A stretch of DNA of 64,000 nucleotides, taken from JAJZQZ01 sp963790415 (GTDB lineage: Bacteria; Actinomycetota; Thermoleophilia; RBG-16-64-13). Where the stretch lies: NCBI GenBank assembly GCA_963790415.1, contig CAWBOK010000009.1:496001-560000 (forward strand), given 5' to 3'. How positions within the stretch are numbered: position 1 is the first letter of the stretch; every line of letters begins with the position of its first letter. A program made the position numbers and the translations under genes. The notes under the pieces were generated by a model. That model saw nothing but the letters and a program-made list of their open reading frames with translations, was not told the origin of the DNA and searched no databases. Positions 17,010 to 24,598 of this stretch are shown in pieces.

Positions 17010-18473
17010 ATGATCGCCCTGGGCACTCGTTCCTTCATGATCCGCACCGCGGTCGCGCTCTGCATCGCCGCACTGGCCTTGGCAGTCGCCGGAGCGAGTC
17101 CGTCGGCAGCCGCGCGCACGGTGCCTCCCGAAGCCGCGTCGATTCCCCCCGCCGCCACCGTAAGGCATGGCCCCACCGACCGACCTCGTATCGCACTGAC
17201 GTTCGATGATAACTATCAGCTTCCGCAGGCGTTCGAGACACTTCGCATCCTGAAGCGGGAGCACGTGCCTGCCACCGTGTTCGTGATCGGCCACTACGAG
17301 GATCTGGGTCCGGACCTTACCCGACAGTTGGCAAAGGACGGCTTCGAGATCGGCGATCACACCCGCAGCCACGCGAACAGCCCTACGCTCTCCTGGCGGG
17401 CGCTATTGATCGAGATCGGCAACGGCACCCGGACGTTCTCCGCGGCCACCGGGGCTGATACGGCCCGCCTCTTCCGTCCCCCGGGCGGATTCACCGACGA
17501 GTTCGTCGCCCGCGCGGCCGCCGTCCAGGGGTTCCGCTATGTGGTCCTCTGGGACATCGACCCGCAGGACTGGAAAGGCACCCCGGCCGCCGCCATCCGA
17601 GCGAGGGTGCTCAGCCAGGCGCACAACGGCGCTATCGTGTTGCTGCACCTGGCCGCCCCTCACACCGCGGAGGCCCTGCCCGGGATCATCTCAGGCCTCA
17701 GGAACAAGGGATACGAACTGGTGACGGTCACCGATCTTCTGAGAGGCGAGCGTCGCTTCGTGGATGTCGATCCGGCGACCGCGGACGGAAAGACCATCCT
17801 CCGGATGGTCGACGCCGGGTTTGTGGAGCCCGTCGATGCCGACTACTTCGGCCCGGCCGATCCGGTCACCCGCGCACAACTCGCGCGCGCGGCGGTGTCG
17901 GTCGCGGGCCCGGCCGCGGGCCCACCATCCAAAGGAGGACGGGTCGACTTTCAGGCGCTCGCCTCATCCGCCGGCCTTCTGGGTGCTCCGCCCTCCGGAA
18001 CCTCGGGCGATACCCCGATCAATCGGCTGCAGCTCGCCCAGGTGCTCGCCCGGATGGCGCGGGCCAAGGGCTACGGCACGCAGCAGGATGGTCTCGCGGC
18101 GACGGCGGGCCTCACCGACGTTCCCGCCTACGCGCGCACGGACGTTGCCGTAGCTGTCGGCTTGGGACTCATCACGCCGAAGAGCCCGACCCGCCTCGGT
18201 GTCTTCGCTCTGCCGGAGCGTCGTCAGCTGGCCGTGATCCTGGCGCGATTCGAGGACCTGCCCGTTGTGGGGCCTTCAACACTCGTCGCCGCATCGACCG
18301 ACGCGACTCCGCCTGCGTCCGGGGCCGCAATGCGCGGGGAAGCCTCGCCGTCCGCGCGCGCCGGCGGTGGATGGCACGGCCTCGTCGTGTGGCTCGCAGG
18401 CGCGTTCCTCCTGGGCGGCCTGCTGGTGGCGCTCCGCCTGCGCGCCGTGGCGACCCGTCGTCAACGCCGCTAG
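17010..18473 (+). CDS. secreted NodB-type polysaccharide deacetylase with SLH-like repeats and C-terminal anchor
   Basis: From the ATG at 17010 (487 residues): signal peptide (AVALCIAALALAVAGASPSAAA), NodB deacetylase domain (ALTFDDNYQLPQAF metal Asp, GDHTRSHANS His pair, FRPPGGFTDEF, IVLLHLAAPHT), then three S-layer-homology-like segments (residues about 255-420), a low-complexity Ser/Ala/Gly linker, and a final membrane helix GLVVWLAGAFLLGGLLVAL followed by arginines. It would remove acetyl groups from cell-wall or exopolysaccharide at the surface. The tail looks like an LPXTG-free anchor. No Shine-Dalgarno is visible at this ATG; another ATG nine codons downstream is possible. Confidence 0.87.
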   Translation: MIALGTRSFMIRTAVALCIAALALAVAGASPSAAARTVPPEAASIPPAATVRHGPTDRPRIALTFDDNYQLPQAFETLRILKREHVPATVFVIGHYEDLGPDLTRQLAKDGFEIGDHTRSHANSPTLSWRALLIEIGNGTRTFSAATGADTARLFRPPGGFTDEFVARAAAVQGFRYVVLWDIDPQDWKGTPAAAIRARVLSQAHNGAIVLLHLAAPHTAEALPGIISGLRNKGYELVTVTDLLRGERRFVDVDPATADGKTILRMVDAGFVEPVDADYFGPADPVTRAQLARAAVSVAGPAAGPPSKGGRVDFQALASSAGLLGAPPSGTSGDTPINRLQLAQVLARMARAKGYGTQQDGLAATAGLTDVPAYARTDVAVAVGLGLITPKSPTRLGVFALPERRQLAVILARFEDLPVVGPSTLVAASTDATPPASGAAMRGEASPSARAGGGWHGLVVWLAGAFLLGGLLVALRLRAVATRRQRR

Positions 18474-18522
18474 GCAGCATCCTGGACCGCATGACGCAGG
18501 GATGTTCAAGAAAGGAGCCCAC

Positions 18523-19209
18523 ATGAGTACCGACAGCTTCACCGGCTTTCCCCAGGCGACCACCACGTTCCTCACCGATCTGGCAGCCAACAACAACAAG
18601 CCGTGGTTCGAGGCTCACCGGCGCGACTACGAACAGAACCTGTTGGAGCCGACGAGGGCGTTCGCGGACTCGATGGCCGATCGCCTGACCGAGATCGCGC
18701 CCCCCGGGCTCGGAGAGGTCCGGGGCTCGGCGTTCCGCATCTACCGCGACGTTCGCTTCAGCAAGGACAAGACACCTTACAAGACCCACCTCGGCATCGC
18801 CTTCAACGCGGCCGGATCTCCGAAAGGCGAGTCACCCGGCTACTACTTCCACCTGGATCCGCCGCGCATCATGCTGGGCGCCGGCATGCATGCGTTTCCC
18901 AAAGCCTTCCTGGCGGCCTATCGGGAGGCAGTCGTCGACGATCGGCTCGGCTCCCTCCTGCGTCGTGCCATCGATGACGCCGCGGCGGCCGGGCAGGAGA
19001 TCTGGGGGGAGAGTTACAAACGGGTCCCGACCGGCTACGACGCGGACCATCCTCGGGCCGACCTGCTGCGCTACGGGGGGCTCTTCGTCGCCGTCACGGA
19101 AGACATCCCCGCTGCACTCCACTCCGCCGACCTGGTGGGTTACTGTGCGTCCCGCTATGCCGCCATGGGGCCGGTGCTCGCGTGGCTCCTGGATCTGTCC
19201 GCCGCCTAG
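18523..19209 (+). CDS. DUF2461 (TIGR02453) family protein
   Basis: A 228-residue protein typical of DUF2461: FLTDLAANNNKPWFEAHRRDY at the N-terminus, FRIYRDVRFSKDKTPYKTH in the middle and GYYFHLDPPRIMLGAGMH after it. Function unknown. Start ATG at 18523 with AAGGAG five bases ahead; the gene follows the deacetylase by 49 bases and ends 3 bases before the stop of convergent cytochrome c. Confidence 0.88.
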   Translation: MSTDSFTGFPQATTTFLTDLAANNNKPWFEAHRRDYEQNLLEPTRAFADSMADRLTEIAPPGLGEVRGSAFRIYRDVRFSKDKTPYKTHLGIAFNAAGSPKGESPGYYFHLDPPRIMLGAGMHAFPKAFLAAYREAVVDDRLGSLLRRAIDDAAAAGQEIWGESYKRVPTGYDADHPRADLLRYGGLFVAVTEDIPAALHSADLVGYCASRYAAMGPVLAWLLDLSAA

Positions 19210-19212
19210 CCG

Positions 19213-19716
19213 CTAGAGGCCGAGCACGTATGCGACAAGCGCAGTCATCTGTCCGTCATCGAACCGCCCCGAGAACGAGGGCATGCCACCACCGCCATTG
19301 TTGATGGTGTCGGTGATCGCGGCGGCAAGCGATGCCTCGCCGGGCGCGAACGGACGCAGGTCCGGTCCCGCGCCTCCCCCTCCTCGAGCGCCGTGACAGG
19401 CCGCGCAGTTGTCGGCGAACAAGGCCGCCCCCTCAGTTCCCGCCGCGTCGCTCGGCACCGGACTCGGTGACGCGGTCGTCACGGGCGCCACGGGGACTGA
19501 CGGCGCGGTGACTACAGGCGCGGTGACTGCAGGCGCGGTGGCTGCAGGCGCCGTGACTGCAGGTGCGACCGTGGTGGACGCGCCGGCCGTGACCGGTGGC
19601 GACGTGCTCACCGGGGCTGAGGTCGTCGCGGTCGCCCCCCCGCAGCCATTCGTCGAAACAGCCACCAGTACAACGAACCCGGTGCACACCAGCACGCGCA
19701 GTGCTCTCCCTGACAT
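19213..19716 (-). CDS. secreted or membrane-tethered c-type cytochrome
   Basis: A 167-residue class I cytochrome c. The N-terminus has a hydrophobic export signal ending in STNGC, an imperfect lipobox, so it may be a lipoprotein. A 60-residue Ala/Thr/Pro/Val linker follows, encoded by 15-bp tandem repeats (19500-19570). The heme domain contains NCAACHGARG (heme attachment) and a distal Met in GGGMPSFSGRF, ending LVAYVLGL. GGAG lies about seven bases before the ATG at 19716. That ATG and the start proposed for the divergent UbiA gene overlap on the palindrome CATG. Confidence 0.85.
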   Translation of the reverse strand: MSGRALRVLVCTGFVVLVAVSTNGCGGATATTSAPVSTSPPVTAGASTTVAPAVTAPAATAPAVTAPVVTAPSVPVAPVTTASPSPVPSDAAGTEGAALFADNCAACHGARGGGGAGPDLRPFAPGEASLAAAITDTINNGGGGMPSFSGRFDDGQMTALVAYVLGL

Positions 19717-20668
19717 GAACCACTCCTCTCCAGGCGCGTCGGACGCCATCGGTAGACATGGTTCCTACCCGCCACGCGTCCGGCTCAAGCCGCTCTTCGC
19801 CCTATCGCACGGCCCGCGGGCACTCCTGTCGGTGGCGCAGCCCGGCTTGGGCGCGATCCTGGCGGCGGGTGGCTTCCCGGGCGTCCGGATATTCACACTG
19901 GGATTGGTCGCCGCCGTCGCCGGCATGCTCTCCGTATACGCGACCAACGACCTCCTTGACGTCGCGGTCGACCGCCAGGCAGCCCGACTCGCGCCCCCTG
20001 GTCTGCCCGAGAGCGTCGGGAGTCGCAGCAGCTCGTACCATCCTCTCGCTCACGGCTTGCTGTCGTCAGGCCTGGCGACTGCCTGGGTCGTCGCGTTGGG
20101 TCTTGTCGCCCTCACCTCCGCCTGGGCGCTGCGACCGGGGTGCGGCCTCATTTTCCTCGCCTGCGTGACTCTCGAGGTGCTGTATTGCAGCCTGAAGCGC
20201 CGGACCTGGTTGAAGACGATCCCCGCGGGCATCATGGTAGGGATGGGAGGAGTGGCGGGATGGTATGCGGTGCGCGATCTCGACGGGGGAGCCGCCGCAC
20301 TGTTCGTCCTCCTGGTCATGTGGGAGATCTTCGGGCGGAACCTCGCGAACGACCTCGCCGACCTCTCCACGGATGCGCCACTCGGCATCCAGACCCTCGC
20401 CACGACCCACGGACCTCGGTGGTCGGCCCGAGCATGCTTCGGTGGCGCACTGGCCATCGTGCCCGTGGCAGCCCTGCAGGCCGCCCCCCTTCCGGCCCGC
20501 GCTCTCCTCGCCCTGGCGGCACTGGTGTTTCTGACGTACCCCGCGCTCACGCTCGTTCGGCACCCAGACCAGGAATACGCTCAGCGGTATTTCGATCGGG
20601 CGACCCTCTTCCCGCCGGCTGCTTTCCTCGCCACGGCCGCCTCCTTCCTGCTGTGGGTCGGCCTGTGA
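19715..20668 (+). CDS. UbiA-family prenyltransferase
   Basis: Integral-membrane prenyltransferase. The first Asp-rich motif is NDLLDVAVD (residues 78-86) and the second is NDLADLSTD; eight or nine helices are visible. It attaches a prenyl chain to an aromatic or related acceptor. The next gene is a UbiE/MenG-type methyltransferase that overlaps it by four bases (GTGA), so a quinone product is likely, but the exact acceptor is not determined. The ATG at 19715 has no Shine-Dalgarno; no better in-frame start was found before the first helix. Confidence 0.83.
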   Translation: MNHSSPGASDAIGRHGSYPPRVRLKPLFALSHGPRALLSVAQPGLGAILAAGGFPGVRIFTLGLVAAVAGMLSVYATNDLLDVAVDRQAARLAPPGLPESVGSRSSSYHPLAHGLLSSGLATAWVVALGLVALTSAWALRPGCGLIFLACVTLEVLYCSLKRRTWLKTIPAGIMVGMGGVAGWYAVRDLDGGAAALFVLLVMWEIFGRNLANDLADLSTDAPLGIQTLATTHGPRWSARACFGGALAIVPVAALQAAPLPARALLALAALVFLTYPALTLVRHPDQEYAQRYFDRATLFPPAAFLATAASFLLWVGL

Positions 20669-21408
20669 CGCGCCGGGTGCGTACTCCGGTCGATCCAGGC
20701 TACCTGAGAGACCTCTTCAGCCACAGCGCACGCTTCTACGACCCTGTCAACACGATCATGAGCGTAGGCCAGGTCGGTAGATGGCGTGACGAGACGATAG
20801 CCCTTGCAGCGCCCGCTCCCGCCGACCGCGTACTCGATGCTTTCAGCGGACCGGGCGGGTTGGCCGAGCGGGCGCTGGGAATGCTTGGGAGCGAGGGCGA
20901 GTTGGTGCTGGCCGACCTTAGCCCGGTCATGCTTCATGCGGCGAGGCACCGCCTGGCGCCGCGATCTAGAAACCCGCGTAGGCCTTATCCTCGCATCGCG
21001 TACGTGACCGGGGATATCCTCGGCGACGACCTCGGGCTCGGCACGTTCGATGTGGTGCTGCTCGGCTGGGGGCTACGATACGTCCCAGACATCCCCGCCG
21101 CTCTGGCCCGCCTGGCAGACCTGCTACGCCCCGGCGGCCGCCTCGCGATCCTGGAGTTCACCGAGCCGGCCCCGCGTAACTGGGCGCTGCCGGCGCAACT
21201 CTACTTCCGGCTGATCCTGCCGCGGCTGGGCTCTTGGCTGGCGCGGGACCGCGAACTCTACGACTACCTGCGCGCCTCGAGCGAGACGTTCCTGGACACG
21301 CCTGCCCTAGTCAAGGTCGTCAGTGCAACCGGACTCAGGGTGGTGGGCAGGCGGACTCACCTGGGCGACCTCGTGACGATCCTGGTGGCGACACGCGGGG
21401 CGGCGTAG
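20665..21408 (+). CDS. UbiE/MenG-family quinone C-methyltransferase
   Basis: SAM-dependent methyltransferase of 247 residues from a GTG at 20665 coupled to the UbiA stop. The N-terminal FYDPVNTIMSVGQVGRWRD is typical of UbiE/COQ5, the SAM site is VLDAFSGPGGLAERAL (AFSGPGG in place of the usual GTG), and LRPGGRLAILEFTEP follows motif III. In menaquinone-containing bacteria this type methylates demethylmenaquinone. Together with the preceding prenyltransferase it could be the last two steps of menaquinone or a related quinone; other men genes are not in the window. Confidence 0.85.
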   Translation: MTRRVRTPVDPGYLRDLFSHSARFYDPVNTIMSVGQVGRWRDETIALAAPAPADRVLDAFSGPGGLAERALGMLGSEGELVLADLSPVMLHAARHRLAPRSRNPRRPYPRIAYVTGDILGDDLGLGTFDVVLLGWGLRYVPDIPAALARLADLLRPGGRLAILEFTEPAPRNWALPAQLYFRLILPRLGSWLARDRELYDYLRASSETFLDTPALVKVVSATGLRVVGRRTHLGDLVTILVATRGAA

Positions 21409-21433
21409 CGCACCGCTTCACTCCGCGGACCGC

Positions 21434-21471
21434 CGGTGTCCACGCGCTGTCACCAGCACGCGTGGACACCG
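21434..21471. terminator. perfect 13-bp inverted repeat, probable bidirectional terminator
   Basis: CGGTGTCCACGCG and CGCGTGGACACCG flank a 12-base loop, between the convergent ends of the methyltransferase gene (21408) and the repeat-protein gene (21503). No T-tract follows on either strand. Confidence 0.5.
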
Positions 21472-21502
21472 ACAGTCTGGCAATGCGCGGCTCTGTAGTT
21501 CT

Positions 21503-21853
21503 CTAAAACCCCGTGTCCGCCGGATTGATGCTCCCCGGCACGTACGGGATCACGTTCGGATTCGCAGTGCGGTTCCTAAGCAACGACCCATAGGTCTGGG
21601 GCGTAAGGATGCTGTAGTGGCCCAGCCGTACGCCGTAGCTCTGAGAATTGACGGAACCGTACTTCCCCAGCCGCACCCCGTAGCTAACGGGAGAATGTGA
21701 GCTGGTCTGCCCGAGACTGGCACCGTAGGTCTGACGGATCGCGGAGCCGTAGGCGGTGTACGGATCGGTCCCAGCGGCCATCGCCGCCACCGGCAAGATC
21801 AGCGCCAGCACCAGCAACAAGCCCAGGAAGACAACAAAGAACCTCTTCTTCAT
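21503..21853 (-). CDS. small secreted protein with Tyr-Gly repeats
   Basis: From the ATG at 21853 (AAAGGGG upstream) a 116-residue protein starts with a clear signal peptide (MKKRFFVVFLGLLLVLAL, cleavage after AMA). The mature part is built of about 15-residue repeats around S/T-Y-G-x-x-L-G: TYGASLGQ, SYGVRLGKY, SYGVRLGHY, TYGSLLRN, with spacers of Ser, Gln, Val and Thr. No Cys and few charges. I recognise no family. Such short periodic sequences can form beta-solenoids or surface fibres, which is inference. It has its own likely promoter at 21912-21940. Confidence 0.65.
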   Translation of the reverse strand: MKKRFFVVFLGLLLVLALILPVAAMAAGTDPYTAYGSAIRQTYGASLGQTSSHSPVSYGVRLGKYGSVNSQSYGVRLGHYSILTPQTYGSLLRNRTANPNVIPYVPGSINPADTGF

Positions 21854-21911
21854 GACCCATTCCCCTTTCTTGACATGGAACGCCCTGCTCGACATCTTGA
21901 TCTATGTTTCC

Positions 21912-21940
21912 TGTATACCTGTTTCCCCAAACTCCCGCAA
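21912..21940 (-). promoter_or_regulatory. predicted promoter of the Tyr-Gly repeat protein
   Basis: On the minus strand TTGCGG (21940-21935) and TATACA (21917-21912) are separated by 17 bases and lie about 60 bases before the start codon. Confidence 0.4.
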
Positions 21941-22204
21941 GCCACGGGACGAGATCGCAGCGGAGCGGGTCGCGCCTCCGGCCGCGGCAGGCCCCACGTA
22001 CTTCGCGCGGCGCGCCCTCCTTACGATCGGCTAGGAACACGGGCCCGGCATCCAGCCACCAGGCCTCATAAGGCGGCCGCCGACCGTGGCCGGGCCGCCG
22101 ACCGACTACTACATGAAGGAAAAGGACGGGGCGGGGCGAACGACTAGGCGCAAAGGTCGCTCCGATGATCCGCTGGGGAATCGAACGAAAGGGGAAGCAC
22201 TAAG
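21941..22204. other. spacer without recognised gene
   Basis: No family-like reading frame was found on either strand. The part around 22080-22110 repeats CCGACCG-type triplets, and 22140-22200 is purine-rich with two GGGG runs, the last probably serving as ribosome-binding site for the tiny gene at 22205. Confidence 0.35.
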
Positions 22205-22300
22205 ATGATCCAACTCATCGTAGCGGGCCTGTCCGTTTTTGCCCTAGTGACCATGCTGGTCGCCCTCGATGTCCTCGACCGCCGAGAAGTCCGCCGATAG
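22205..22300 (+). CDS. tiny single-helix membrane peptide (31 residues)
   Basis: ATG at 22205 to TAG at 22300 encodes one hydrophobic helix (IQLIVAGLSVFALVTMLVAL) followed by DVLDRREVRR, a positive-inside C-terminus. AAAGGGG lies about ten bases ahead. The composition is far from random for this GC content. No family assigned; small peptides like this are known as subunits or regulators of membrane complexes. Confidence 0.4.
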   Translation: MIQLIVAGLSVFALVTMLVALDVLDRREVRR

Positions 22301-22357
22301 TTCAGGTGACGAGGCACAAACCTGGGGGGCGGGACGCCTCCCGAACAAACTGCACTT

Positions 22358-23008
22358 TCACGAAGGGAAGCGGCGGGGCTGCGACCCCCGACGCGAGGGG
22401 CGAGGGGGGAGCTCCAACAGTGCGCACATGGCGCGCACGTCATCCTTGATGCTCTTGGGTGAGCCGCCGTGCGTGTCTTTCGAGATCCTCCCATAGGAGT
22501 GCTCGAGCACCTGGTAGCGGGCGAGCCAGTCCATATGCCTGCGCAGTTCTCGAAATGACTTCAAACGCTTGAAGCCGTCAGCGGCTGCGCAGGCTTCCTC
22601 TTGGTCAAGGTGCTCCCGGAGTTGCCGCTCGAAATCGGCGCGTATGGTCGTCTCCGCGGCGGCGCGGGTGCTCCATCCGGGGTCGTATCCTTGGCACTCG
22701 AAGACGAACCGCCCGGAAGGCCCGGCGGGAGCGCGGGAGTTCACGAGAAGGCCCCGCCACCGTAGCCGCCCCGGCCCCGGCGGCTCCTGCCCCCACCAGT
22801 CGAGCGTCCTCTGCGCCTCCGTCCGCACCCACTGAGCGTCCAGGTACGGCCACCCCTTGATCCACACCTCGACACCGGCCGACTCTCGAAGCGTGGTCAG
22901 CACGTCGGGCGCCACCTCGGCCACCACCTCAAGGAATACTGCCCGAGCGGCGTTCCGCTCCGCTTCCCGCATAACGAACGAGCCGAAGGGCAGCAACCAG
23001 CCGGGCAT
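22358..23008 (-). CDS. hypothetical protein next to integrase remnant
   Basis: A 216-residue soluble protein, not recognised. It has a Trp/Arg-rich middle (VEVWIKGWPYLDAQWVRTE, LDWWGQEPPGPG) and a C-terminal helical part LKSFRELRRHMDWLARYQ followed by a basic end (PSRRGSQPRRFPS). It begins one base after the stop of the integrase remnant, so both were probably one transcript of an integrated element. ATG at 23008. Confidence 0.55.
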   Translation of the reverse strand: MPGWLLPFGSFVMREAERNAARAVFLEVVAEVAPDVLTTLRESAGVEVWIKGWPYLDAQWVRTEAQRTLDWWGQEPPGPGRLRWRGLLVNSRAPAGPSGRFVFECQGYDPGWSTRAAAETTIRADFERQLREHLDQEEACAAADGFKRLKSFRELRRHMDWLARYQVLEHSYGRISKDTHGGSPKSIKDDVRAMCALLELPPRPSRRGSQPRRFPS

Positions 23009-23009
23009 G

Positions 23010-23585
23010 CTACCGGCTCCCTTTCTTCGGCGTGAGCTTCGCCACCTTCGCGGGCGGCTTCCCAGCCAGGTCGGCCGCGATCTCTCCGGCGATCCGATTG
23101 GCGGCCTCGCGGGGCCCGTCCGGCTGTAGGTGAGCGTACCGCTGCGTCGTCACGGCCTGCGTGTGGCCCAGCAGGTTCGCCACCTGGTAGAGAGACAGGC
23201 CCCCGCCGGCGCCCACACTCGCGAAGTGGTGCCGAAGGTCGTGGGGCCGCAGGTCGCAGATCTTCGCCTTCGTGCGGATATCGCGCCACGGCTTCGACGC
23301 GTTGGTCAGGTGTGGACCCTTCGCGTTCGCGAGGGCCTTCCTGGCTTCCTTCCGGGCGTCGTCTAGGGTGAGCTTCCCGTACTGCCCCGGAACCTCCGAA
23401 TCCCACAGGGTGTACTCGGCGGCATCCGGCCCGGCGGCGTCAACTATCGGCTTGCTCACCTTCACTGATTCGGCCACAGTCGCCCTCCTGTTACCCCGTC
23501 GGCCGGGACTGCTGACGCAATCGTTCGCCCTCCGGACCCCTCGCGTTGCCCCTAGGGCCCCCTCGGACGAGGCCTGTTTACTCAT
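23010..23585 (-). pseudogene. int: tyrosine recombinase (phage-type integrase) with large internal deletions
   Basis: Residues about 40-80 look like the arm-type N-terminal domain (VSKPIVDAAGPDAAEYTLWDSEVPG, then KLTLDDARKEARKAL), and residues about 120-170 are the C-terminal catalytic core: RPHDLRHHFAS (His-x-x-Arg box), LLGHTQAVTTQRYAHL (second His and nucleophile Tyr). The stretch between GPHLTN and ICDLRPHD lacks the first catalytic Arg and most of the core-binding domain, and the arm domain is shortened too. At 191 residues it is about half of a normal integrase and must be inactive. The start is 29 bases from the 3' end of tRNA-Thr, the usual integration target. Confidence 0.8.
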
Positions 23586-23613
23586 TGGTAGGGATTCTGT
23601 GCCACTCGGGTAA

Positions 23614-23685
23614 AGCCGGCGAACGGAGTCGAACCGATAACCTGCTGATTACAAATCAGCTGCTCTGCCATTGAGCCACGCCGGC
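23614..23685 (-). tRNA. tRNA-Thr (anticodon UGU)
   Basis: Minus-strand cloverleaf with acceptor GCCGGCG/CGCCGGC, D arm GCTCAATGGCAGAGC, anticodon stem GCTGA/TCAGC with loop TTTGTAA (anticodon TGT), and T arm with GGTTCGACTCC. Discriminator T. It lies downstream of sigH, where many genomes have tRNAs ahead of rpmG-secE-nusG; here an integrase remnant follows instead. Confidence 0.95.
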
Positions 23686-23906
23686 GGATACGCGCTGAGC
23701 CGATCGCCCGAGCCGCTGCTCGATTGTACGGCCGCACGGCTCTGACGACAACCACCAGGGCGCGACAACCGCCTTCATCGACGCACTCGCGCCGGCCGGT
23801 CCGTCAGCGGCGCGACCTCCATGCCCGATGCGGTCACACCCTACTCCGGGCGCCTGGACCCGGTCTGGTCGCCGGACCCGCGAGGGGGCACGGCAGGCAG
23901 CCCGTG

Positions 23907-24557
23907 CTACCCGAGCACCCGGCGACTCTCGAGGTGCAGCAGGACCTTACGCTTGATGCGCTGCAACGCGTTGTCGACCGTCTTGGTGTCGTGCTCGATC
24001 AGTTCGGCGATGTCCTCGTACGAGAGGCCCTCCAGGTAGTGACGGAGCACCCGGGACTCCAAGGGGCTCAGCAGTCGCCGGAGGCAATCGGTCAGACTGA
24101 GGAGTTCCTCCGAACTGATCACCTGCTGCACGGGGTCGCTGGTCCTCCCCGAGGGGATGAGATCGGCCAGCGTGCGATCCTCGTACCCACTGCCCGCCGG
24201 AGAGTAGCTGAAGCTGATATAGGTGTTCAGCGGGGAATGCTTCTGGCGACTGGCGGTCTTGATGGCGGTGATGATCTGGCGGGTCACGCACAGCTCGGCG
24301 AACCCACGGAACGCATGAGCCCGATCGGGCCGATAGTCGCGGATGGCCTTGAACAGGCCGATATAGCCTTCTTGAAGCAGATCGTCGCCGTCGCCCCCGG
24401 CCAAGAAGTACGAGTGAGCCTTCACGCGCACGAAATACTGGTACTTGGTCAGCAGCCGCCTGGTGGCATCGGAATTTCCCATCTTTGCCAGTCGGACGAG
24501 GTCCTCATCGTCATCCCAATCAAAGAGGGGATAGCCGGCCCTCGCCGTGCTCTCCAT
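23907..24557 (-). CDS. sigH: RNA polymerase sigma factor of the SigH (Spo0H) family
   Basis: Alternative sigma-70 factor with region 2 (GDGDDLLQEGYIGLFKAIRDY, FRGFAELCVTRQIITAIKTA) and region 4 (LSPLESRVLRHYLEGLSYEDIAELIEHDTK). The insertion around NTYISFSYSPAGSGYEDRTL is typical of SigH. 216 residues from the ATG at 24557; a GTG four codons upstream is possible. Genes rae1/yacP, rlmB and cysS precede it, as in Bacillus. In Bacillus SigH drives competence and early sporulation; no sporulation gene is visible here, so its regulon is open. Confidence 0.9.
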   Translation of the reverse strand: MESTARAGYPLFDWDDDEDLVRLAKMGNSDATRRLLTKYQYFVRVKAHSYFLAGGDGDDLLQEGYIGLFKAIRDYRPDRAHAFRGFAELCVTRQIITAIKTASRQKHSPLNTYISFSYSPAGSGYEDRTLADLIPSGRTSDPVQQVISSEELLSLTDCLRRLLSPLESRVLRHYLEGLSYEDIAELIEHDTKTVDNALQRIKRKVLLHLESRRVLG

Positions 24558-24598
24558 ATCCTCCCCCACCTCCTCTTGGCGGTCGCCCGCCAGGACCC

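Noticed and set aside
21400..23000. Second attachment-site copy of the tRNA-Thr 3' end
   Set aside because: Visual search for GAACGGAGTCGAAC and close variants found nothing in this stretch.
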